From Alphaproteobacteria bacterium (GTDB lineage: Bacteria; Pseudomonadota; Alphaproteobacteria; RF32; CAG-239): a DNA stretch of 64,000 bases. Made by a program: the position numbers and the translations under genes. Below are positions 15,697 through 24,074 of the stretch, piece after piece (within the stretch, counting starts at the first letter, position 1; every line of letters starts with the position of its first letter). Location: NCBI GenBank assembly GCA_017480745.1, contig JAFUSA010000023.1:1-64000 (forward strand). The letters are read 5' to 3'. Under the pieces are notes generated by a model. It was not told the origin of the DNA and did no database searches. It saw nothing but the letters and a program-made list of their open reading frames with translations.

Positions 15697-16416
15697 TCAG
15701 CCTATATTACGGAAAAACTTGGTCAATTTAACGATGTCTTCACTGCTTAATATTTTTTTCACCGCGATGGTTTTTTGATACATTCCGCCGTGATAATAAG
15801 TATGATTCCAACGAAAATCGTCTTTGTTACTGCAAAAATTTTCTATCGGTTGTTCCCACAGGCTCTCGGTAAACGGACGATATAAACGATTATACCATAA
15901 AAGCGGCCAACGCAGCGGATTCCACCATTTCGGCTTAGCATAATCTACAAAAATTGCCTTGCCACCGTTAGTTAACCCGTCTAACACGTTATCCATAACT
16001 ATTTTGCGCGTTTTTAGCGGCAACTCGTGTAATAAATTATAGCAAATTATTATATCATATTTTTCATACCATACCTGAGTTGCATCATATTTAATGATTT
16101 CCATTTCGCGGTGGCTGTAACGCTCGCGGGCAAAATCTATTTGTGTTTGCGATATATCGAAAATATCCAATTTACCTTGCAAATGTACTTTGCCGTAAAC
16201 GGTGATTATTTCATTGCCAAAAGTCAGACCGATTTGTAATACGTGTGAATTGCGATTTATATCGTGCCACAAATCTTTCAAGATTTTATTTTGTGCGCCA
16301 AAATAAGAAAGACCGGCGATGCGAGGATCATCCAAAACGGCGCTCCACTTTCGGCTGGCATAAACTTTGTTGCCTAATATACTCATATAAGGAGGCAATT
16401 CATTTATTTTTCCCAC
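15697..16416 (-). CDS. class I SAM methyltransferase, RquA-like (rhodoquinone biosynthesis)
   Basis: 239 aa from a GTG start with GGAGAG seven bases upstream. The SAM-binding motif is HVLQIGLTFGNEI with an acidic LDIFDIS after strand 2; motif IV is IIICYNLLHELPLKTR; a post-core segment VDYAKPKWWNPLRWPLLWYNRL followed by PFTESLW matches what I recall of RquA, which converts ubiquinone to rhodoquinone for anaerobic fumarate respiration. RquA belongs to the UbiE/COQ5-like methyltransferases, so a related quinone or small-molecule methyltransferase is the alternative. It lies 14 bases downstream of a NarL-type response regulator, probably co-transcribed. Confidence 0.6.
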   Translation of the reverse strand: MGKINELPPYMSILGNKVYASRKWSAVLDDPRIAGLSYFGAQNKILKDLWHDINRNSHVLQIGLTFGNEIITVYGKVHLQGKLDIFDISQTQIDFARERYSHREMEIIKYDATQVWYEKYDIIICYNLLHELPLKTRKIVMDNVLDGLTNGGKAIFVDYAKPKWWNPLRWPLLWYNRLYRPFTESLWEQPIENFCSNKDDFRWNHTYYHGGMYQKTIAVKKILSSEDIVKLTKFFRNIG

Positions 16417-16430
16417 TTTGCGCTCTCCAA

Positions 16431-17108
16431 TTACTCATTTTGCAAAATACCCAATTTTTTTCCCTCAAGAATAGCAGCAACACGGTTACTTACTTCCAAA
16501 GTGCGCATCAAAAGGGTAATATGAATCTTAACCGTCCCTTCGCTCAAACCCAACTCATAGGCAATTTGTTTGTTAGAAAGTCCCTTTGCCAAACATTGCA
16601 GAACCTCGGTTTGTCGTGGTGTGAGGATATTACCGTCGGCACGCTTTGGCTTTTTTGTTTCATTCAAATCTTTTATTAAATTGCGCATCGGTTCCGGCGA
16701 AACATTCATACTCATTTGCAATATTTCCGGTGGAATATACATACCGCCCGCCAAAACTAAATTGATTGCACTGATAATCAAACTGTTCGGGAAAGATTTT
16801 GAAATATATCCGGAAACGCCAATATCAAAAGTTTTTTGCAGAATATCTTTATCAAAAACGGCTGAAATAATAATTATCGGAACTTCCGGACAGTCATGAT
16901 GTATTTTTTCCAGTGCTTCAAACCAATTTGCCCCCGGCATAGCCAAGTCGGTTAAAATTAAATCGAAGTCTTTTTGTTTTTTTAAAACATCAAAAATTGC
17001 ACTATAACTGTTAGCCAAAACTATTTCCGCCTTAGCATATTCTTTATGCAAAACGAACTCTAAGCCCTGTAAAAACAGTTCATGATCATCGGCAATTAAA
17101 AACTTCAT
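16431..17108 (-). CDS. NarL/FixJ-type response regulator
   Basis: 225 aa. Receiver domain (about 1-120): MKFLIADDHELF with the acidic pair, phospho-acceptor Asp in LILTDLAMPG, and a Lys near ISKSFPNS. LuxR-type helix-turn-helix at about 155-215: LTPRQTEVLQCLAKGLSNKQIAYELGLSEGTVK. It would bind DNA as a dimer on phosphorylation. No sensor kinase gene is adjacent. Its tight linkage to the RquA-like gene suggests that it responds to respiratory conditions, which is inference. Confidence 0.9.
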   Translation of the reverse strand: MKFLIADDHELFLQGLEFVLHKEYAKAEIVLANSYSAIFDVLKKQKDFDLILTDLAMPGANWFEALEKIHHDCPEVPIIIISAVFDKDILQKTFDIGVSGYISKSFPNSLIISAINLVLAGGMYIPPEILQMSMNVSPEPMRNLIKDLNETKKPKRADGNILTPRQTEVLQCLAKGLSNKQIAYELGLSEGTVKIHITLLMRTLEVSNRVAAILEGKKLGILQNE

Positions 17109-17230
17109 TTTTATCTCTCCTTAATCCGGTAAACATAAAAAATATGGTATAAACTCAAATTTATTCCCTATTATACGCAAAAATATGTTAAAGAAAACAT
17201 AAAAATGCAATTTAATAACGGGATAAAGTG

Positions 17231-17908
17231 ATGATTATAACAATTGACGGACCGGCAGCGGCAGGAAAGGGCACATTTTGTAATTATTTGGCAAAAAAAT
17301 ATAGGTTGGCTTATTTTGATACCGGAATGGTATATCGTGCAGTTGGGTTGCAAATGGTTTTGACCGGTTGTGATTTGAAAGATCAGGCAAAAGCGGCGGA
17401 GTTTGCTCGCACACTTACTTTCCCTAAAATGATGGAACTTGCCGCGCATAAAGATTTTCGCTCCGATGTGGGGAGCAATGCGGCGTCAGTTGTTTCTGCA
17501 TATCCGGATGTTCGAGCCGCTTTATTGAAAATGCAGCAAGATTTTGCGCTAAATCCGGTATTTGCCGATGGCTCGCCGGCAAAAGGAGTTGTTTATGACG
17601 GTCGTGATACAGGAACGGTTGTTTGTCCTAATGCCGATTTAAAGTTATTTGTCAGTGCTTCTACTGAAATACGTGCTCAACGCCGTTATGAAGAATTTTT
17701 ATCTAAGGGTATAGCCACCACCTACGAAAAAGTTTTGCAAGATATGAAAGCTCGTGATGAGCGCGACAGCAATCGTTCTGCCGCTCCGCTCAAACCGGCA
17801 GATGATGCTGTTATTATTGATACATCGGCCAAAGATGTTGAAGTTAATATGCAAAAAATTATTCCGTTGGTTGAAGCGGTTTTGCAAAATCTTACAATTG
17901 AAAAATGA
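17231..17908 (+). CDS. cmk: cytidylate kinase
   Basis: 225 aa. P-loop IDGPAAAGKGT (residues 6-16), DTGMVYRAVG for nucleotide monophosphate binding, and VVYDGRDTGTVVCPNADLKLF with the CMP-recognition Asp and Arg region, then ARDERDSNRSAAPLKPADDAVIIDT as in CMP kinases. It phosphorylates CMP and dCMP in the cytoplasm. ATG at 17231 is preferred to the overlapping GTG at 17228. Confidence 0.95.
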   Translation: MIITIDGPAAAGKGTFCNYLAKKYRLAYFDTGMVYRAVGLQMVLTGCDLKDQAKAAEFARTLTFPKMMELAAHKDFRSDVGSNAASVVSAYPDVRAALLKMQQDFALNPVFADGSPAKGVVYDGRDTGTVVCPNADLKLFVSASTEIRAQRRYEEFLSKGIATTYEKVLQDMKARDERDSNRSAAPLKPADDAVIIDTSAKDVEVNMQKIIPLVEAVLQNLTIEK

Positions 17909-17913
17909 TTTTT

Positions 17914-17953
17914 CAAACATATATTTTTTCCACAAGGAGAAAATATATGTTTG
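17914..17953 (+). promoter_or_regulatory. perfect 14-bp hairpin enclosing the tspO ribosome binding site and start codon
   Basis: CAAACATATATTTT (17914-17927) and its exact complement (17940-17953) flank a 12-base loop TTCCACAAGGAG. The ribosome binding site AAGGAG is in the loop; the tspO ATG (17947-17949) is in the 3' arm. The stem is almost all A-T, so it could melt with temperature or be opened by a translating ribosome from cmk. There is no T run suited to termination. Confidence 0.75.
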
Positions 17954-18438
17954 AGAAACCTTTTTATAACTTTTTATACAGTCTGTTTTTAGTTGGGATT
18001 ACCGCTGCAATTTCCAGTTATTTTAATGGAATAGGTATGGAGTCGTTTTACGGTAATTTGCAGCTTTCGGCCATAAATCCGCCGGATTATGTTTTTCCGT
18101 TTGTTTGGTTGTTTCTTTATGTTTTGTTGATAATTTCATTTGATATGATTCTAAATCATTCTGATAAAGCAGCCATACGTCCGGCGGCGCAAATGTTTAC
18201 CATGAATATGTTTTTGCAGGTTTTATGGTGTTATGTGTTTTTTGCCAATGGTTATTTTTTGGTGGGTTTTGCCATATTGGTAGTGCTAAACTTTGTTAAT
18301 ATGTTTATGATGCGTATGTTTTACCGTTTGAACAAAACTGCAATGTGGCTGCTTGTGCCGTATCAATTATGGCTGTTGTTCGCCGCATATCTTAATTGGG
18401 CGGTGGTTGATCTTAATGGTGTAATGTATAATTTTTAG
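17947..18438 (+). CDS. tspO: TspO/MBR family membrane protein
   Basis: 163 aa, five membrane helices. Family features: PPDYVFPFVWLFLYVLL (about residues 43-59, matching the PPxWVFxPVW motif), NMFLQVLWCYVFF, and LVPYQLWLLFAAYLNW near the C-terminus. TspO proteins bind porphyrins and other tetrapyrroles or cholesterol-like ligands. The start at 17947 is chosen for AAGGAG eight bases upstream; the in-frame start at 17905 overlaps cmk. Translation initiation is likely affected by the hairpin at 17914-17953. Confidence 0.88.
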   Translation: MFEKPFYNFLYSLFLVGITAAISSYFNGIGMESFYGNLQLSAINPPDYVFPFVWLFLYVLLIISFDMILNHSDKAAIRPAAQMFTMNMFLQVLWCYVFFANGYFLVGFAILVVLNFVNMFMMRMFYRLNKTAMWLLVPYQLWLLFAAYLNWAVVDLNGVMYNF

Positions 18439-18456
18439 TCCTCGCTTAATGTTTTT

Positions 18457-18493
18457 CCGCTGACGTTTTTATATATGCGCCGGCGGTTTTTTT
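18457..18493 (+). terminator. intrinsic terminator after tspO
   Basis: CCGCTGACG (18457-18465) pairs with CGCCGGCGG (18478-18486), one mismatch, then seven T. Confidence 0.75.
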
Positions 18494-18617
18494 GCGTGCA
18501 TAATTAAAAACAAAATTTTTTTACAAAATCTGCCAAAAATTATCACACCTCGATAACTTATCTCTTGTTTTTTTTATCTTTTTGCGCTAATAGCAAAATC
18601 AGTTAGGAGTGTTTTTA

Positions 18618-19418
18618 ATGTATACAAACAAACAGGGAATAAAAATATATGATGAGGAAGCCGATTTTATCGGTATGCGTAAGGCCGGAAAAGTGGCGGC
18701 CGAGTGTTTGGACTATATAACCGATTTTGTGCAAGTGGGAGTAAGCACCGGCGAGTTAGATGATTTATGTCGCGAGTTTATGGAAAGCAAGGGTGCAATT
18801 CCGGCATGTTTGGGGTATAACGGTTATCCTAAATCTGTTTGTATTTCCATCAATCAGGTGATTTGTCATGGTATTCCGGATTATGAGCGCAAGCTTGCAG
18901 ACGGAGATATTTTAAACATAGATGTAACAGCCATTGTTGACGGCTATTATGGCGATACCAGCCGGATGTATTTTGCCGGCAAGCCAAAAATTAAGGGAAA
19001 ACGCTTGTGTGAAGTTACATACGAATGTTTGATGCGCGGTATTGATGTTGTAAAACCGGGGGCGCATTTTGGCGATATTGGTGCCGTAATTGAAGAGTAT
19101 GCTCATAAATACGGTTATTCGGTAGTAGATATGTTTTGCGGTCACGGTTTGGGTAAGGTTTTTCATGATGCACCTAACGTTATGCACTGCGGTCGCAAGG
19201 GAACCGGTCCGATTATGGAAGAAGGTATGTTTTTTACTATTGAACCGATGATTAATATGGGTAAAAAAGACGGTGTTATCCTTTCTAACGGTTGGACCGC
19301 CGTAACCTGTGATCATTCTTGGTCCGCACAGTTTGAACATTCTATGGGAGTTACTAAAAACGGAGCAGAAGTTTTCACTTATTCTCCCAAAAATTTGGAT
19401 AAGCCTCCTTACAAATAA
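18618..19418 (+). CDS. map: methionine aminopeptidase, type I
   Basis: 266 aa, the usual length. The five metal ligands of the pita-bread fold are visible in context: DILNIDVTAIVDGYYGDTSRMY (two Asp), GHGLGKVFHDAP (His), FFTIEPM (Glu) and SAQFEHSMGVT (Glu). It removes the initiator Met from nascent proteins. TAGGAG nine bases upstream of ATG 18618 sets the start. radC follows after 18 bases. Confidence 0.97.
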   Translation: MYTNKQGIKIYDEEADFIGMRKAGKVAAECLDYITDFVQVGVSTGELDDLCREFMESKGAIPACLGYNGYPKSVCISINQVICHGIPDYERKLADGDILNIDVTAIVDGYYGDTSRMYFAGKPKIKGKRLCEVTYECLMRGIDVVKPGAHFGDIGAVIEEYAHKYGYSVVDMFCGHGLGKVFHDAPNVMHCGRKGTGPIMEEGMFFTIEPMINMGKKDGVILSNGWTAVTCDHSWSAQFEHSMGVTKNGAEVFTYSPKNLDKPPYK

Positions 19419-19436
19419 TTATTGAAGGAACTATTT

Positions 19437-20189
19437 ATGACTACACATACTGAAACTACCGTGGAAATACCTGATTATATAGGTCATCGTAAAAGACTGC
19501 GAGAGAGATTCTTAAAGGATAACGGAGCCAGTATGCCTGATTATGAAATATTAGAGCTTATGCTGACTATGGTTATTCCGCGTAAAGATGTAAAACCGTT
19601 GGCTAAAAAATTATTACATCGCTATAAAAGTTTGCTTAAAGTTTTGCATGCGTCGCATTTGGAATTAAAGGAAGATTTTAAGCTCTCCGACAACGTTATT
19701 GCCTTGTTTGAAGTGGTTAATGCTTGCAATTTGCGGCTATCGGCGCAATTTTTGTATGATCCTGATTGTGATGCTGTTACCAATCGCATTCAGTTTGAAG
19801 AAATGCTGAAAGAAAAAATCGGTTTCAAACCGATTGAAGAGTTGTGGATTTTTTATTTTGATGCAAAAATGCGCTATTTGGGCGAAAAACAAATATCCAG
19901 CGGAACCATTGATTCAACGGCAATTTATCCGCGAGAATTGTTTGTCGGAGCTTATCAATATCGCGCCAAAATCGTTTATTTAGCACATAATCATCCATCT
20001 GGTATAGCCAGACCTTCGGATGCTGATATTGCTGTAACAAACTTTATTATAGAAGCATGCTCTTTGTTTAATGTGGATTTTGGCGATCATATTATCGTTA
20101 CGGCAGATGATACTTACAGTATGCTTGATCATGGTGTGTTTAAGCTTCCTAAAAAGAAAAAACTGCAACTGACAGAAGATGAGTTTTAA
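19437..20189 (+). CDS. radC: RadC/MPN(JAB) domain protein
   Basis: 250 aa. N-terminal helix-hairpin-helix-like region, then the JAB/MPN+ metalloprotease-like domain with LAHNHPSGIARPSDADI, the metal-binding HxHPSG...D motif. Despite the name, a repair role is doubtful; the biochemical activity is unresolved. GAAGGAA sets the start at 19437. Linkage with map is common in alphaproteobacteria. Confidence 0.93.
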   Translation: MTTHTETTVEIPDYIGHRKRLRERFLKDNGASMPDYEILELMLTMVIPRKDVKPLAKKLLHRYKSLLKVLHASHLELKEDFKLSDNVIALFEVVNACNLRLSAQFLYDPDCDAVTNRIQFEEMLKEKIGFKPIEELWIFYFDAKMRYLGEKQISSGTIDSTAIYPRELFVGAYQYRAKIVYLAHNHPSGIARPSDADIAVTNFIIEACSLFNVDFGDHIIVTADDTYSMLDHGVFKLPKKKKLQLTEDEF

Positions 20190-20273
20190 TCTGTATGTGA
20201 TAATACCACAAGTTTATTTGTTTCTCTCAGCATAGCGGATTTTTAAGTTTTGGCCGAACATAAAAATTTTTGT

Positions 20274-20301
20274 TTGACTTTTGTTTTTTTTGTGTTATCA
20301 T
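20274..20301 (+). promoter_or_regulatory. orphan leader-type promoter
   Basis: TTGACT (20274-20279), 16-base spacer, TATCAT (20296-20301), the same architecture as the prepilin leader promoters. Confidence 0.65.
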
Positions 20302-20307
20302 AGGCAT

Positions 20308-20345
20308 AAGATAAGGTAACTTGTCTGAGGTGTTCAAATATAACA
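20308..20345 (+). ncRNA. remnant of a class 1 leader RNA (5' end only)
   Basis: The first hairpin AGATAAG-GUAA-CUUGUCU (20309-20326) and GAGGU (20327-20331) match complete class 1 leaders, then homology stops: ATATAACATC replaces the expected ACCUC arm. No conserved hairpin, terminator or prepilin gene follows; comF begins 45 bases on in the opposite direction. It complements the 3' remnant at 6911-7000 as evidence of cassette decay. Confidence 0.72.
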
Positions 20346-20389
20346 TCAAAAAATTACAATATTGTATTCTCAGTATCTTTCAAATAATA

Positions 20390-21118
20390 TTACTTTTCTG
20401 TGCGAGCCAAGGTTATGGAATAAACCGCCTTGGCTCCGGCACGATGCAAAACTTTGGCGCATTCATTCAAAGTAGAGCCTGTGGTGGCAACATCATCTAT
20501 CAACACAATCTTTTTGCCTTTAATATTTTGCGGATATTTGACCATAAACGCGGTGGTTAAATTTTTGCGCCTTGCTTCACCGGAAAGTTGCACTTGCGGT
20601 ATGGTGTTTTCGTGGCGAATAAGTGATGTGTAATCTGCCATAACTCCGGCACGCGGACTCAAATATTTAACCAACAAGGCGGATTGATTATAACGCCTTT
20701 TTAACATCCGCAAATAATGAATCGGCACCGGCACAATCAAATCAGGCTTTTGTTCCCAAATATCTCTTCCGGCAGCAAACAGCATATTCGCCAATACCGG
20801 TGCAGCAAAAGTTTTGTCGCGAAACTTCAAATCAAGAATCATATTTTTAGATTCGTCATTATAAATAAAGGCACTACGTTGCATGACAAACAGATGTCTT
20901 TTCTTTTTCAAACAATTTGCACAACATTGTTTAGCATTATATTTTATGTGTGCGGCGGAATCAAATGGTCTTCCACAACAATAACACATCGGAGCACTGA
21001 TAAAATCTATTTTGCCGAAACATTCAGCGCACAAACCATTATGTCCGTCCAATACTTTTCCGCATTTTATACAACGCGGTGGTAATATTAAACTGATAAA
21101 ATTTTGTAAAAGTCCCAT
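20390..21118 (-). CDS. comF: ComF-family phosphoribosyltransferase-like protein
   Basis: 242 aa. N-terminal double zinc-ribbon: CIKCGKVLDGHNGLCAEC and CYCCGRPF, plus CCANC. The C-terminal PRTase fold has the PRPP-binding loop IVLIDDVATTGSTLNEC. ComF is linked to DNA uptake in naturally competent bacteria, where type IV pilus-like machinery also acts; here that link is only suggestive. Its start overlaps the sucD stop by one base. Confidence 0.92.
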   Translation of the reverse strand: MGLLQNFISLILPPRCIKCGKVLDGHNGLCAECFGKIDFISAPMCYCCGRPFDSAAHIKYNAKQCCANCLKKKRHLFVMQRSAFIYNDESKNMILDLKFRDKTFAAPVLANMLFAAGRDIWEQKPDLIVPVPIHYLRMLKRRYNQSALLVKYLSPRAGVMADYTSLIRHENTIPQVQLSGEARRKNLTTAFMVKYPQNIKGKKIVLIDDVATTGSTLNECAKVLHRAGAKAVYSITLARTEK

Positions 21119-21984
21119 TATAAATGCAAATCCGCCAAAGCTTTATGAATATCGTTTATATTGTCCACTACAATCATGCCGGATTCGCGCATAATATTTT
21201 TCTTGTCGGTAACAGTTACACGTCCATGGGTGATAATATCATGGGCATATCCCATTGTATGACCATAGGGCAGAGCAATTCCGGCAACAAAGGCAACCAC
21301 CGGTTTTTTATTTTCCAACGAGGCATAATATTCTGCTGCCGCTTGTTCATAAGAATTGTCGGCTTTGCCTATTATAACTAAGGCTTTTGTGGCTTCGTCT
21401 GCCATAAAACGTTGCATAATCTCACGATAATCCGAACCAATAATCATATCATCACCCAAACCGATAACGGTTGATTGCCCGAACTCCTGTGTTTCTAAAA
21501 CAGCCTCATACGATAAAGTTGAAGCGCGTGATATTATACCGATACATCCTTTACTGACAATATTTTCCGGAAAAATACCTAAACTTGCTTCTTCCGGAGT
21601 GATAATTCCCGGAGTATTCGGTCCGATCATCATAGTTTTGGAACCTTTAAGCATAGATTTTATTTCCAGCATATCGTGCACCGGAACCCCTTGTGCAATA
21701 GAAACAACCAATTCAACTTCGGCTTCTACGGCTTCACGCATGGCTGCTTTAACTCCCATTGCCGGAACAAACTGCACACAGGAATCAAACTCTATTTGTT
21801 TTTTTGCCTCTCGCAGATTATTAAACACCGGTAATCCGAAATATTCTTCTCCACCACGTTTAGGTGATGTTCCGGCAACAATCTGTGTTCCGCCGGCAAG
21901 AGCACGTCTGACATGGAATGAAGCTTGAGTTCCGGTAATGCCTTGAACTAATATTCGAGTATTTTTATTTGCTAAAACAGACAT
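21118..21984 (-). CDS. sucD: succinyl-CoA synthetase alpha-subunit homologue with altered active site
   Basis: 288 aa, full length. The CoA-binding Rossmann domain (ILVQGITGTQASFH) and MIGPNTPGIITP are normal, followed by the ligase domain. The phosphohistidine motif GHAGAI of the family reads GYAHDI here: position 246, His in E. coli SucD, is Tyr, and a His occurs two residues on. The GEIGG motif reads GKADN (Lys for the active-site Glu), and GGDPIPG reads GDDMIIG. The catalytic centre is thus substituted at several sites at once. It forms a one-base-overlap pair with sucC. Either the chemistry has changed or this pair is not a standard TCA-cycle enzyme. Confidence 0.85.
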   Translation of the reverse strand: MSVLANKNTRILVQGITGTQASFHVRRALAGGTQIVAGTSPKRGGEEYFGLPVFNNLREAKKQIEFDSCVQFVPAMGVKAAMREAVEAEVELVVSIAQGVPVHDMLEIKSMLKGSKTMMIGPNTPGIITPEEASLGIFPENIVSKGCIGIISRASTLSYEAVLETQEFGQSTVIGLGDDMIIGSDYREIMQRFMADEATKALVIIGKADNSYEQAAAEYYASLENKKPVVAFVAGIALPYGHTMGYAHDIITHGRVTVTDKKNIMRESGMIVVDNINDIHKALADLHL

Positions 21985-23183
21985 CAGTCATTTACCTCCA
22001 TTTGAGCAATAAGTTTTTCTGCTGCTTCATCTGTGTTTTCGGCAAAGATAACCGGCAGATTAGATTGCTGCAAAATAGCAATGGCTTCTTCTTTGTTGGT
22101 GCCTTCAAAACGCACCACCATCGGAACGCTTAATCCAACATCCTGTGAAGCGCTGATAATCCCCTCGGCAATCATATTACAACGCATAAATCCGCCTAAA
22201 ATGTTGATAAAAACGCCTTCAATACGCGGATTTGTCATAATCAATTTAATGCCGTTGGCAATTTTTTCTTTGTCTACTCCGCCTTTAATGTTAAGGGAAC
22301 ACGCCAAACCTCCACCGTGTGATTTTATAGTATCCATAGCAGCCAAAGCTAACCCTTCGCCGTTTATAATGCAGCCGATATTACCGTTAAATTCGTTATA
22401 TTGGAAACCGTACCTTTTGGCTCTTAATGTGCGCTCGTCTTCTTCATAATCGTCGTGCATTTTCACTATATCCGGATGTCGAAACAATGCGTTGTCATCA
22501 AAATTTATTTTGGCGTCAATCGCCAACAGCTTCTTCTCAGGGGTTATTCCCACCGGATTTATTTCTATCATTGTGGCATCTAAGTTAATAAATGTAAACA
22601 ACACTTTTCCGAAAAAGTCGTGAAAACTTTGTAAATAACTTTTATCCAGCGACAGAAAATTTAGAATTTCATAAATTTTTTCATCGCTTATTCCCTTATC
22701 ATAATGCAAAGGAATTCGTAAAAATTTGCCTTTTCCCATATCAGCAAATTGAATGATGTTTTCAATAATATCATCAGAAATTAACAAGGTTATCGCCGGA
22801 GCAGAGCTATCTATAATCATACCGGCGTAAAATAAGTGCTTTACATCGGCAAATTCTTCAACATATACCTTGCTTACCAATCGTCCGTGGGGTCCGGTCT
22901 GACTGGTAATAAGCGTTTTATTAAGCATCTGCGAAGCTTCATTAGGAATATTGGCTATTTGCGTAATTTGCCTAATTCCTCCCTTACCGCCTTTTTTACC
23001 CGAAAAATATCCGTTGGCACGAGCACCGGCTTGTATTTGAGCTTTTAGCATCCACGGACCGCGTGCCGATATTTTTTGCGCCACGCGCTTTGCTTCTGCC
23101 GGAGTATAAGCTATACCCCCTTTGGGCACATTAATACCGTATTGCGCCAAAACTTTTTTTGCTTGATATTCATGGATATTCAT
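21984..23183 (-). CDS. sucC: succinyl-CoA synthetase beta-subunit homologue
   Basis: 399 aa. ATP-grasp N-terminal domain (MNIHEYQAKKVLAQYGINVPKG, KAQIQAGARANG) and the C-terminal ligase domain with DAKINFDDNALFRHPD and GNIGCIINGEGLALAAMD, GGFMRCNMIAEG. The family converts succinyl-CoA to succinate with NTP formation. The nucleotide-grasp and Mg motifs look better kept than the catalytic residues of the alpha subunit. It is followed by sucD with a one-base overlap and preceded by sufE on the same strand. Confidence 0.9.
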   Translation of the reverse strand: MNIHEYQAKKVLAQYGINVPKGGIAYTPAEAKRVAQKISARGPWMLKAQIQAGARANGYFSGKKGGKGGIRQITQIANIPNEASQMLNKTLITSQTGPHGRLVSKVYVEEFADVKHLFYAGMIIDSSAPAITLLISDDIIENIIQFADMGKGKFLRIPLHYDKGISDEKIYEILNFLSLDKSYLQSFHDFFGKVLFTFINLDATMIEINPVGITPEKKLLAIDAKINFDDNALFRHPDIVKMHDDYEEDERTLRAKRYGFQYNEFNGNIGCIINGEGLALAAMDTIKSHGGGLACSLNIKGGVDKEKIANGIKLIMTNPRIEGVFINILGGFMRCNMIAEGIISASQDVGLSVPMVVRFEGTNKEEAIAILQQSNLPVIFAENTDEAAEKLIAQMEVND

Positions 23184-23192
23184 GACAGTCCC

Positions 23193-23591
23193 CTATATCA
23201 TATCGGCATATTCTTTTATTTTAGCCACCATCGACATCATACCGTTACGTCGACTTGGAGTCAAGTTTTCTTCTAACCCTAATTTAGCAAAAATTTGCGC
23301 AATATCAATACGTTTTATTTCATCTTTTGTCTTGTCATTATAAATCAGCAGAACAATGGCAATGATTCCTTTTACCAAAATAGCATCACTATCGCCGCGA
23401 AAATGAATATGCGAATCATTAAATTGCGGCACTAACCACACTTGCGATTGACATCCCTTTATTTTCCATTGCTCGCACTTATATTCATCTTCCAAAGGTT
23501 CAAGTTGACGCCCCAAGTCAATTACATACTGATACTTGTCTTCCCAACAATCAAAAAAAGCAAAATTATCTATTAAATCATCTATGCTCAT
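23193..23591 (-). CDS. sufE: SufE, cysteine desulfurase sulfur acceptor
   Basis: 132 aa. The acceptor Cys is in KIKGCQSQVWL, followed by the family pattern GDSDAILVKGIIAIVLLIYNDKT and LGLEENLTPSRRNGM. SufE takes persulfide sulfur from SufS and stimulates it. It is one base from the sufT-like gene in the order sufS-sufT-sufE. The scaffold genes sufBCD are not in the window. Confidence 0.95.
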   Translation of the reverse strand: MSIDDLIDNFAFFDCWEDKYQYVIDLGRQLEPLEDEYKCEQWKIKGCQSQVWLVPQFNDSHIHFRGDSDAILVKGIIAIVLLIYNDKTKDEIKRIDIAQIFAKLGLEENLTPSRRNGMMSMVAKIKEYADMI

Positions 23592-24074
23592 CTATAATAG
23601 CTCCAACATTTCTTTTGCTTCATCGGTCATTCTGTCGGGAGTCCACGCCGGCTCCCATATTAACTTAACCTCAACTTTTCCTACTCCGGAAACAGCAGCG
23701 GCCGCGTCGGCAACCTGTTGCGGCAAAACACCGGCAATAGGGCAGGTTGGGGCGGTTAGAGTCATATCTATAAATAAATCGCCGTTATCAGTTTGGTTTA
23801 TTTTATAAATAAGTCCCATATCATAAACATTAAGCGGAATTTCCGGATCACTTACCGTGCGAATGGCTTGTATTATATCATACATTTTAGCTTTTTCACT
23901 TTCGGCAGATAATTCTTTTCCGGCATAAGCAATAAAATCCTGCAAAGGCATAGTACCTGCATCATCGGCATTTTCGTCGGCCATTGCCATTGCTTGTAAC
24001 AGCCGGCTTTCTGTTGCCCCTATAATTTTTTCTTCTTCATCTGTTATATTTTCGTTTTCATTTTCAATATTCAT
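23592..24074 (-). CDS. sufT: SufT-like DUF59/MIP18 family protein
   Basis: 160 aa. The C-terminal MIP18 domain has SDPEIPLNVYDMGLIYKI and LTAPTCPIAGVLPQQVADA with the conserved Cys. SufT supports Fe-S cluster maturation. The N-terminal 60 residues are acidic and less conserved. The stop of sufS overlaps its start by one base. Confidence 0.9.
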   Translation of the reverse strand: MNIENENENITDEEEKIIGATESRLLQAMAMADENADDAGTMPLQDFIAYAGKELSAESEKAKMYDIIQAIRTVSDPEIPLNVYDMGLIYKINQTDNGDLFIDMTLTAPTCPIAGVLPQQVADAAAAVSGVGKVEVKLIWEPAWTPDRMTDEAKEMLELL

